Shown one piece after another: positions 14,201 through 26,200 of a stretch of 64,000 nucleotides of DNA (positions are counted from its first letter, which is position 1; every line of letters starts with the position of its first letter). The notes under the pieces were generated by a model that was given only the letters and a program-made list of their open reading frames with translations, was not told the DNA's origin and did not search any database. The position numbers and the translations under genes are program-made. The DNA comes from Malurus cyaneus samueli (Eukaryota; Chordata; Aves; Passeriformes; Maluridae): NCBI GenBank assembly GCA_009741485.1, contig CM019236.1, positions 31,708,042-31,772,041 of the forward strand. Direction: 5' to 3'.

Positions 14201-17200
14201 AAAATTCTTGTACTGCCTTTTTAACAGTATGTTGCAAGAAGGGCACTGAAGGGAGCTCAAAGCAGAATGTAAGGGAATGTAAGCAGGCATTGTGAGGTTT
14301 CCTGAATTCAGTCACACTAGCATATAGTTATGTACATATATTTGTAAGTTCTACTAATTATTAAGTTCTGCCCTCTCTCTACTAAAAACTAGAGAAAAAT
14401 ACTGTGTATGCCTGATTTTGAAAGACAGCCTGTTTCTATCTTCTGGTGAGATAGTTCAGGAACAGTTCATCCTATTGAAAATATTATCCCTGTAATCCTG
14501 CCAGCCAGGTCAGCAATAAGCTTGTGTTATCTGCTGTTTTCGTGGCAGTACTGCTCATAAAACTTGGACTTGCTAGTGAATTACTGAAACCCACTCACTG
14601 TTATCTGAACGCTCTTTCATTCACGGATATACTTGCTTTGTCCCTTCGATCCAGTGGCATCTTCTTTACTTCTTTCCTGCCCTTAACGTTTCAGCACAGG
14701 CTTCTTCAGATTTAGGGAGCCTTGTTACTCTGTGGGACAAAATCTCATTGTTCATGAATATTGACCTTACCATTTGTGAACTCAGGCTTTTTGTATATTA
14801 TTTCTGTACTGTCTACATCCATTTTCAATGATCTCATTTTTTAAAAGCTTAGTTTTAGAAGGAATTTCAGATTTAAAATTGTTGGTTGATGGCACGTCTT
14901 TCTCACCTGCTCACCTTTTTCTTTCTTTGGCTTCTGGTGTCTGTAAGCTTGTTGATACCTCCTTCAGGAAGAGCTGGGGTTTTTAACATTTTCCAAATGC
15001 CATAAAGGTAGGTGTAAAAATGATGTTGGCTTATGACATAGTCCTGCATGGAGAGCACCAATGTGAAAAGAGCCAGGGAGTCTTCAACATGAAGCAGCTC
15101 TGTCATGGGCAGCAGGGTGTTAAACTGCCTGCTGTGATTTAAACCCAGCAGGGAGCTAAGCACCATGAAACTTCACATTCACCCCCTCACACCTCAGTGG
15201 AATGAGAAGGAGAATCTAAACTAGATCCTGTAGGTTGGGAGAAGAAGGGTTTAATAATTGAAACAGAAATAACATATAATAATTATAGCAGATCATCATA
15301 ATAATAATGATAATGATGCGAATGAGAATGATAATAAGAGGGGAAGAAAACAAACAAGGAAGAGCAAGTGATGCACAATACTATTGCTCACCTTCTGACT
15401 CATACCAGACCTCATCTTAACACCCCAGTCACCCCCCTTGCAGGTAACATCTCCAGTTTATGTATGAGGCATGACATTGTACCATGTTCAATAGCCTTTT
15501 GACCAGTTCAGGTCACCTGTCCTGGCTATGCTCCTTCAGAGTTTTTATTCTGGTCCTCTTCATGGGCAGAACATGAGACATAAAAAAAAATCCTCAACTT
15601 AGTATAAACACTACTTAGCAGCAAATCAAATACCAACATTATTCTCACACTTAATCCAACCAGCTATAGGAAGAAATTAACTCTGAGCAGAAACCAGGAC
15701 ATTGTTCCTTTGCTTCTTTTCAGAAGAATCATGTAGACTGATGTGCAAAATTTATTTCATAAATTAGAGGTTCTTGTGTGTCTGCATTGCTTCAATGTAG
15801 GTTTAGGGCAAGGTACATTAGCTGAGCCTGCTGTAGTTCCCTAAGTGTGTGTTCCTCCATGGTGTCCTCATTCAGTTTCTGCACTCTCCCATCACAAGTA
15901 CGACTTGTGCAATTTCTGTTCTATTCCTCAAAACTCCCTACACTATTGCTTAGCCAACTTTCCACATTTACACTGATTTACTCTTTTCCTTAACTGTTAA
16001 TTGTTTGATTCTTGAGAGGGCCTGCCAAGGTTCTATTTCCATTGTATCTCACATAATATATTGAACAAAATTCTTGTAAGAAGGTGCTGCTTTAACCGTA
16101 AACCCAAATCTAAACTGGTACTCATTTATCTTATCAAACCTAATTTGATCTGTTAGTTACATTAAAGAGAGCCATTGCTTTCAATGATCTCAATGCTGCA
16201 GTTATACAGAATAAACGTCTTTTGTGAGGCCCTTTTCAGTAGCCAGTACATCTGTTTATCCCTCCAGCAAATCCTCTGCCCAACCAGTTCACTTGCCCGA
16301 AGTTACCTTTTCATGTTCCTGTGTGGTTTGTGCAATCTGTATCTGCAAAAGTCCCCTGAAGGACCCACTGCACAACCTCCCACTGTTCAAAATGTTGACA
16401 GAGGAACACAAAACTTTTTTCTGTTTTTAACTGGGTTTTTTTAAATTCTTTTCTGTCCTGCTTGAGTAGTTGACGTTCACTGTTTTTGACTCAAGGGACA
16501 GCAAGACCTTTATTAAAGTGTGGAACATTATAAATATTGTTTGGAGCATGTCAGAAGGTTATCCTAGCAATCAGAATTGTCAGTTGTAGACTTGCTGCAT
16601 ATTCCATTTACCTTCTGTACTTCAGTTTGGATCTGTTATGTAAATACTGGCTCCCTGCCACACTCAGCTTTAATGAGCTGCACTGTTAATTGGTATCAGT
16701 AAGTTTACAGAATGCAAGCTTCTTCTGTCAGCTTCCAGAGCACTTTCATTGAGCCTGTGATCTGCTTACGTGTGTTGTCTGCATACGTAGGTCTGTCTTT
16801 AATGGACTTCCGTCACTTGTAACAAAGATACTTTTTGAAGAAAGTGCCTCATTTTCCCTTGTGCAAACAGTCCCCTGAAATCTCTCCTTCCTGTTCAGCT
16901 CCCTTGTCACAGTGGCAATGCTGTACAATGGATTTTGTCAGGCTGCCACTGAGCAACACTTAGGTATGAATTGTTCTGGTTTTGCCAGTGATGATTTAAA
17001 AGGACTTTGCATTTTCTTTTTTTTTAAATCAATATTATTCTGACATGTGATGTGGGGAATTTTTACTCAACCAAAGATATATCTGTTAAATGAGTATCAA
17101 GAAAGCCTTTCACACCTATGAAACAGGAAACTTTAACACATTTCCAGGATCATAGGGGAGCTGGAAGGGAGGAGATAAATGGGCTCTGAGAAGACTTCTC

Positions 17201-20200
17201 AGTCTTCACAGCCAAATGGAGAATGCACAGGTTGACAGAGGACAACAGGAAGCCAGTATTGGCACAATATGTGATTTACTCAGTCTGTTGCATGCACATG
17301 TGCACAGCTGCCTCACAGCCCTTGTGCACTGAGGAATGTCTTTATGCAAGCAGGTGACAGATGTTAAGTCAGATGTTTCCAGGCAAACCTTTCTCCACAC
17401 TGATGAATGTTTCTTTTAGAAATAAGAAGGGTTCTTTTGTATCACTTTCATATGGCTTAACCACATAAAAATGACAATAATTTCTTTTTTTTTTAGAACT
17501 AGTTTGGGAGGTCTTTGTCTAGAAAAGTGTTTACTTTTCCTGTGTAATGTTCAAATGTCTTGGAAGTGCTGGAAAGGACTCTGTCAGGATTAAATTACAT
17601 CCCTAGAAAATACTCTTGCAACACCTAACACCTTAGAATGATTTGGGGGTTACCATGTATGCTGTGCATAGGAGAGCTAACCCAAAGTTGTTGGCTACAT
17701 AGTGCTTAGGCTCAAAACTACAAGTTCTACCTACATCTACCTTTTGGGAGCTGTGAGAGCATTTTATCTGAAGGCTCGTAGCACTGCTGGAGCAACAGCG
17801 AATTCGAGCAGGTTATCTTGCCGTAAGTAGCTGCGTACCAGCCAGTGCCACTTTTTGGTCTCTCTAGCAGGCAGAAGTATTGCCTGAGTTCCAATTTTTG
17901 TGGCAATGAGAGGGACATTTCAGAACTGACGTGTTATTCATGACACACTGAAGCCTTGAGGCTCCTGCCAAGCTCCCATTGTGCTAGCTGATAGAGACAG
18001 AGAGAGTAAGAGAACATCTCTGCTGTTAGATTGCAACTCAGACAGCATGGACAAAGCTCGGGGGAAAAGCCAAAAAAAACACCACACAGAAATTTTGTTG
18101 TGATTTTGTGAATGTGAAGTTGTGACACAAGTGGGAGAGCAGTGTGATCCAGCACTTGAGTCTTCCCTTTGGACTCAAAGGGAATACAACCATACTCACA
18201 GGCTAGCCCATGTTTCCACAGTTCAGGCCTCTGGAGCTCAGCAAACAGCCAGCAACAAGATCCTTCTCAATTGATCCTTCAGTTTTCCACCTGAACTGCT
18301 GTGCCACAATATGATATTGATATCTTTTTCTTTGCTATTGCAAGCAAGAAGGAAAGTTCAGTCCTAATCAATAATTAGAAGTTTAGAACTTTAAAGATTT
18401 ACATGTTCATGTCACGTGTTGGAACTTTTTTCCTTTTAAACAGCCTGAGGCTGATAACAAATGCCCAAGTTTAATTTAAAGACCACAGGAAAGATTAAAA
18501 TATTAATTTTAAATTAAATACCCACATCAATATAATTACCTTATTACAAATAGCATGATCAAGCTGGTTTTTGAGAGAATTTTTTTAAATTTTGAATTTA
18601 TATTCATAATCTGGAATAATCGTCCTGTGGAGGTAATCAAGTTTCAGGTTTTTCAGATTACTGAGCCTTTTTTTGCCATTGAGTTTCACAGTTATTCTCT
18701 TTTATTCAGGGAAACTGTGAGTATTTACATCTTAAAATACACTGACCACGATTAATTGTGGAAATTGATTGTTTACATGGATTAAGCATATGAACAAGCA
18801 TTGCTTTGATAAGCCTAAATTACTTAATGAGACTGTTCCAGAAAATTGCAATTTATTATTTGCCCTTTAGCACTTAGACTTATGATTTATAAAAGTAATT
18901 GTAGGTTACAGATTATTACAGTATAATTCATAACATGAACTTGCTAAAAAAATTCTAACTAGTGTTTTTCTGTTCAGAAAATCTGTTTATTACTAATTCA
19001 CTTTGTTAGTTCCTAGCTCCTGGAAATGCAGGAAATTTAGTGTTTCAGCTTGTTGGGTTTTTCATTAAATTGTGCCTAGTTTTCAGACTATACTCTTAAC
19101 ATTGTAGGAAAACCTAAAGGAAAACCATTGCCTTGAGCAGTAAGATCAGGTACACCATGAGTTTGCTATCTTCATGAGCATTGTATGTCCATGTAGTTCA
19201 CCAGCTCTAAAAAAAATACTAAGATACTCTGCTAGAAGAAGGAAATCATTCATTTGGAAAGCTAAAATTTTGTAATCAGTTTTGGTTTTGAAATTTTGAT
19301 TCTGCTTGAAAGAAGTTGTATTTTTGGACCATCCTCTGTTCCCTATATATTTCCAGTAGTAACTTGTTTTCATCCATGTTCATTTGAAAAATGTTCATAT
19401 GTATATTTTAAACATGTTTCACCGATAGACACATACTTATTTCAACACATCCAGCCCTGTGAATTGCCTCTTTCCTGCTACAATTCCTTCTTGCTAACCA
19501 TCTCTAAATGTCTCAATGGTTTTGAATTAATATAATTTTTTGTTCAATCGGTTTTAATATTCCATGTATTTTAAGTATATAAGCAGAGTTATGTGTATAT
19601 ATCCTGCAGAGGATAAAAACATTTTGAAATCTGTTTTATATTAAGTACAATAGTTGAAATATTTTTAAATCTAGTTTGTGCTTACATACATAACTGCCAC
19701 TTAGATATTTAGGAGGTGGGGATGGACAGCTGGAGACAGACTTAGAGCAAGAACAAGCCAGGGATTTAGGAGCATAGATGCACCAAAGTCCTACTGTGTG
19801 ATAAGGATAAAAACACATTGTTTCTCTGCTTTTGTCTGTGCTTCTTAGGACTTTGAAGTCCTTACATTTCATTTATTTACATGGGTTCAGTTATTTGCAC
19901 GGGTTTGCAGTCCTTGCATGGGTTCAGTTATTTGCACATCCCCACTGCACTTTACATATGTCTGCTCTACTCTACATTCTTCACTTTCCATCTTTGAAAG
20001 CCCATAGAAATCACGTGAGACCACAGAAGTACAAGGGTAAGAGGAATTTGACCTCATAGTTCGTGAGCTACTCTAAGGAGTCCCTGCTTTAATGCAGCTG
20101 CAAAGAACTACAAACAGCTAGTTATGGGTAGGGCAAGAGATGCAGCTTGCAACATTCAGAAATTTCAAACACTGAAAAACCAATTTTTTTTTTTGTTTTC

Positions 20201-23200
20201 TCTTTACGGAAACACAACATTCACTAATTCTCTTTACGAAAACACAGCATTTTTATGGAAGAAGAAACAGACACCCTCTTCTGAAGAAGCCAAGATGTCC
20301 GAAGGGTTTATGTGGCTTGCTAGCCACTGAGATGTGAACTGCCAACAGAAACATTTTGCACTTATACCAATAACAAACAATGTGTTGCTGGAGGCAATAG
20401 CTATTGCCAGCACTTGAAAAAAAAGAAACTGGCAACTAACCATGTATCAAAATAGATTCTGAAGTAAGAAAATGTCTTCTTTTCACCACCTACTCAAATA
20501 TCTTATTTTAGATTGTGCCAAAACTAAAGGGTAGATGATATCCACATTAATTCTGACTGACAATTTCATGGGAAATTCTGGGAAGACTTCTCCCCCCACA
20601 TCATTCATATGGACAACATACTCCTGCTTGGCTTAACTGGCTGCCATATGTCGCTTGTATTTCACTGATAAATAGCTCTCAGTACATGTATCCAGATTTG
20701 TGTCCTTCCATGCCTGGAAAGGATCATGGGAGCTTCTAATTCAGCACGCAAGATGCTTGTAGTATTAGAAAGGGTTAAACACGTAGTTGTTACTGCTGCT
20801 AACCGAACCAAAAATATTGTCTCAAAGAAAATTACAGCATCATTAGTGCTTACAATGATGTAAGCTCAGGATGTATCCGTTTATAAAAATCAGAGAATGT
20901 GACGAGCAGCTGGAGCACAATAGGGGAGCAATCAGCCCTTGGTTCATCAGAATATCATCTAAGGAGAAAAAAAGGAAAAAAAAAATGCTTACACGCTAGC
21001 TGTTTGCATTTGTTCAAGGTGTTACTTGAAAGGGGGGAAATATGCTCAACAAATAACATTGTAATATAAAAAGAGGTTAGAATTGTTCTGTGATTGTAGG
21101 ATGGCCCAATCTTAAATGGTTATTTGTGTGATGTGTTTGGTAACACGATACGTTTCACATGCACTGAGCTATTTCCATCGACTGCAGATCATCAGAGTGG
21201 TTTTTCTCTGCTTCTTCCCCAAAATCTGCTTCATTCTGCAGACATGTTTCATAACTTTTCTTCATTATCTGCCTCCATCCTGTTTGAAGCTTCAGGGTAT
21301 CTGCCTTCCTAATCAGCCTCTTCAGCTTCTGCCTGGATTTGCTTTCTTCAAAGATAGGTTCTCTGAGCCTTCCTTTTCCTGAATTTTTAATTTACTCCCT
21401 CAGCAATAAGTCTCAATAATGTCATGCTGGAAGGGAAGCCACTCTTCATATTTAGAAAATGTGGCACTACCTGGCTTTCATGCTTTCATTTTGGATGTGG
21501 GAGTCAATCCAGGTCAGTGTAGAGTTTTGCATTAATTTATTAGGGTGACTATTTTCTTATTCCCTCTGAATATAGGACTGGGGTTTTGTGTTCACATTTC
21601 TATATCTCTCTGAAGTGTTTTCTCTTTGAAACACGAGTGAAAGGCCTAATACTTTGAACAATTTTCTGTGTTTGGCTGACAGAATTAGGGGTTCTGTTCA
21701 GTACGGCTCAAATAGCAGAAATCTGGGTTTAAGGTGATGAACACTGAAATTCCCTGTGGATGCATAGCTAGTTCAGAGAAGATCTAGTTCAGTGGCAGGT
21801 GTTCATCCATGGGTTGAAGATGATCTCGTGCTCTCCCATTGCATCTCTCAAGGCCTTAGTACTTCCTATCTCAAAAGCATGGAAAAATCAGACAGGAGTA
21901 CCAAAGCTGGATCCAAAAGAAAATTGTGCTCATTTCACCTCTACCTTCCTTTAGTTAAAATTTTGGATTTATCTTCCTTTATTTTTTATTTAAGATGGGG
22001 GGAGTAAAACTGCTAATTAAATCCACTCTATCTTGAAATACATTTTCAGTGCTCCTACAGACCAAAAAAACCCTTCTACTGTAGGGCACAAAAGTTTTCC
22101 TGTGGTTTTGCAGGAATCCCAAAGACTTGAACTTCAAGAACTTCTGACAAGAGATGAAAATATAGAACTGCAAATATTCATCTTAGCCTGCTCCTCCAGC
22201 TACAAGAGTGATATTGATCAGAGAAGGAAAATTCCCTTTCATTTACTGTTTCTTCACTCCATCTTTCATTATAGTAAGAGAAGAATTAAGGTGAAATTGT
22301 TCTGTGCTTAAGATTTTCTCTCCTGACCCTTCACAGATGGGAGATTGGGAAATGGAGCACTTGCAGTCTTACCTGTGGGGTTGGTTTGCAGACACGAGAC
22401 GTCTTCTGTTCTCATCTGCTATCAAGAGAGACCAACGAGACCGTGATTTTGGCAGATGATTTGTGCTCTAAACCCAAGCCATCCCTCGTGCAAGCCTGTA
22501 ATCGCTTTGACTGCCCACCCTCCTGGTATCCTACAGAATGGCAAGAGGTAAGAATGTGTGTGTATTAGCATTCTATGACTGCTGAAGATGATGCCAAAAG
22601 CAGTCATTGTGCACATTTCAGCAGTCAGGGGGCTGGAGAGCCTCTGCCATGAGGACAGGTTGGAGAGCTGCAGTGGAGAGGGCTCCAGGCAGACCCTACA
22701 GCAGCCCTATAGGTCATGGGATGAACCTGCTACAGGGCTGAAGAGGGACTTCTGACAACAGTAGAGAGGGATAGGACAAAGGTAGTGGATTTGAACTGAA
22801 AGAGGATAAATTTAGTTTAGATATTAGGAAGAAATTGTTCTACAGTGAGGGTGGTGAGGCACTGAAACAGGTTGCCACATTCCTGGAAGCATTCATGGCC
22901 ACCTTGGACGCAGCTTTGAACAGCCTGGTCTAATGGATGCAGTTCCTGCCTGGGGATGGGGGGAAGCGGGGCTGGAACTGGAAGCAGTTTAAAGTCCCTT
23001 CCAACCACAACCATTCCATGATTCTATGATTTTGCTTTAACCTGTCAAGAGGAATGTCTAATCATTCTGACAAAACTGCAAAGTGTGCATTTTTTGCTAT
23101 TAAAAAAAATTAAAAATCAATGTTTCCAGAGGTAAATAATGACCATAGCTATCTCAAATGCAGAATTACTGGAAAATCTTAGCAGCTGGCTATAGATTCC

Positions 23201-26200
23201 AAACAAAAATATCAGGAATATGTTGGTCAGCTGCAGAGAATTGACTTGGGTTAGCTATATCAAGGTTTACAGGAATACTAAACTAGAAAGATTAAGGATT
23301 AAAAAAAATAATTTAAGCATTTTGAATATGCCATATATTCTCATATAATAACTTATTTTAGGACAAGAAACATTCCTCATCCCTCAGAATAAGAAATGAG
23401 TGTTTAAAACTTCCCTTTGGGAGATGGATGCCTTGTTACATGGTTCTTCCCTTTGGGAGATGGATGCCTTAATTATAAAAATTGCTGTCTACACAATGGG
23501 TCTCCACAAGGCTTTCCATGTTTAGGAAACACCCTGAAATGAGTTAATTTGCTAACATCTAGTTGCAAATGAAAATACTTGTGTAATTCAAAAGACTTAA
23601 CAATGCTTCTTTAAATGGCTGTAATGCTGCACAGGAAGAAAGACCTGCAGTGCTGTCAAGACTAGAGGAAAAATTCGCTATGTGGTATAGTGCAAGCAAA
23701 ACACCTGTTTTAAATTCTTCATTTTTTATGTGTTCAAGTCTTCATTCTATCCTATATGAAAACTATGAACATGTTTCATAGTGCTTACATATACCTGTTC
23801 AGTTTCTGTAAATAAAGTCAGGTCTTTACTTAAAAGCAAGGGAGGTGTTAATGTACTCACCTAATGAAGTTGATAAGTTCATGAAGAGGGGACGCCTTTG
23901 GGAAACCAACCCAGTAAAAAAAATTATGCCAGTGACATGTTCTGTCAAAGCTGGGTAACTAGCTCATGTCTTTAATCCTATGTTTAAAACAATTCAATGG
24001 TATTTCATGCTTTCATTGGTCTATGATATTCACACACATGTATACTTAGCTGTACTTTTGAAAATTTCAAGGCCATAGTCATAATAAATGTTTTATTTGC
24101 AAATAGCAAGTAGTATTCTACTAGCACATAACATAATATGTGTGTAATAATATAATCAACTCAAACATTTTAAAATTAAGATATGCTAGAAGGAGCACCC
24201 ATGCTTGTTATAATCCTTTCAATGGCCACAGTCCTCACAGAAAGCAATTTTCTGTAAGTTTATATGAACAATCAGAAGTGATATACAATACAGTACATGG
24301 AAAAATTTATTTTCTGCTAACCATTATCTATAGGCCACACTAGAACACTATGAAAATTGTTTCTGCTAGAGCTATTTCCAAATACATTTTTTCAAGATTG
24401 GAGATACCTTCTTCAATAGTGTAAGCATGCATACATCCACTTGTTTAAAGTAATTTTTGTGACTGTTCAAGTGTTCTCAAATGCTGTCTCTTTGAAAGGT
24501 TTAGCAGATCTTAGTGAGATGTAAAAGCTTTAACAACTGTATTAATCAGAAATTAAAACATACTGCTCAGTTCACACTTGTGGTAGCTGGTGTCTTCTAG
24601 GGGAAGAGAGAGAGAGAACCTGTGCTGTAATTCATTGCTGCAGTTCAACAAAGGTCATGTTGTAATTCTTCTGCCTTAGCTCCACAGACTTTTCAAGCTG
24701 AACAGCTGTGAACATAGCTGCTCACTACATGGGCACTGAATATTTCCTGTGCTTACCTTTCACCAGAGGAAAACAGCACAAAAAATGTGCTTCTCTACCT
24801 ACTGTCTTTTGCTTCTGTTTAGATGAGTACTGTGCCAGAAAAAAAACCTATAATCCATCAAAATCAATTTCCATTCTCTCATTTTTAAGGCCATCTGTGT
24901 TCCTTCTTTGCAATACCATCATCTTTACAGGTGATTTCCGCCCTGTAGGAGAGCCAGACCTTGCAGCTCAGTCTCACGCAGATTTCCCATGTGACAACCT
25001 GCACCATGAGGCTTGTGCATTCCACTTAGGGATTATTACAGCTGTTGACTTCTGAGTTGTGGAAAGAAAAAAACATTTGGACAGGATGTGAGTGGCTGAA
25101 ACAACTTTTGGAGGTGACCTCCAGTCATACAGCAAAACTGCTGTGGATCTCTCCAGCAGAGGAAAACCTGCACTAGAATTTCTTTCCTTGCATTAAGAGA
25201 ACACACCACCTCCCCACTCCCCAGACTTCTGGGAGGATTTCCCTATATAGGGAAATGAAGTACCCTTCAAGAAGGTGCCTTTCTCACTCTAGGGAAGGAT
25301 CTTTAAAGTTTCACCTACATGAAAGAGTAAAATCTGTTCTCCATGCAGCCTGGTTTCAGTGCATTTCTTCAGCCTCGTCAGTGATGTTTGTTGTGCTTTT
25401 CAGAGCACTCCTTTACACTAGTTTAATGCCAAAAAGCAAAAATCCCCTAAAATATTTAAACTGTAATGACCAGAGTTTTCTTTTCTAAGCCCTTTTATAC
25501 TTGTAAGGAAGGACTGCCTGAATTAAACACCATTTGAAGCCCCAGTATTCCTGGCAGATAAACACACAGTCATTATCAGTGTTGTAACATTACGAACAGT
25601 TCTTAAAGCATGTCTTTACAGATTCTACTTGTTTTAAAATAGATTCTGTTTCTTGACTAAATGCATTCATCTCTTTATCTCATTTTCAGTAGTATGCTTC
25701 TGGAGGGAAGTGCATATAAGCTTTCATTTTTACAAGGCCCTAAAAATATCTATTCGGCATTCTTGAAATGGGAGACATCCATTAGTAACTCTCCATCCAC
25801 CTTTATTTTATTGCTGAATAAGTGCTACAGTCTCAGTACCAACATTCTTTATTAGCTCTTGAGTGCCGTCTTTGCTCCAAAGATAATTAGAACAATGGCT
25901 TGAAAACAAAGTCAGCCATGGGAAAACTGGTTATTTTTTTTTTTTTTATTTTCCTGGCTATTTTTAATCCATACCATAAAAAGTCTCTTCTGAATCTTCA
26001 CATGTCAGGCCTTAAAAAACCACCGAGAGACCTTCTGAGAAAAAAAAATATATTTCCTCCTTTTGCAGGGTGCTTTATCTTACTGTGGAGTCATAGCAGA
26101 GAATTAATTTCTGAGAGTAGGGAGGTGTTATACACCTTGAGTAGAGAGCAGTGTAAAATTAAACCACGTGGGAGAGCATGGAATGGGACTTGGGAGTCCT

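Larger units (their letters stand above)
6877..22336 (+). other. ADAMTSL1: ADAMTSL1 intron between window exons 2 and 3 (largest)
   Basis: About 15.5 kb. It contains an antisense LTR (15130-15701), an A run at 10537-10557 and two short direct duplications (19880-19937 and 20199-20250). Open frames here, including one of 197 codons at 12084-12677, show no recognisable domain or codon signature. The rest is unremarkable AT-rich intron. Confidence 0.92.
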
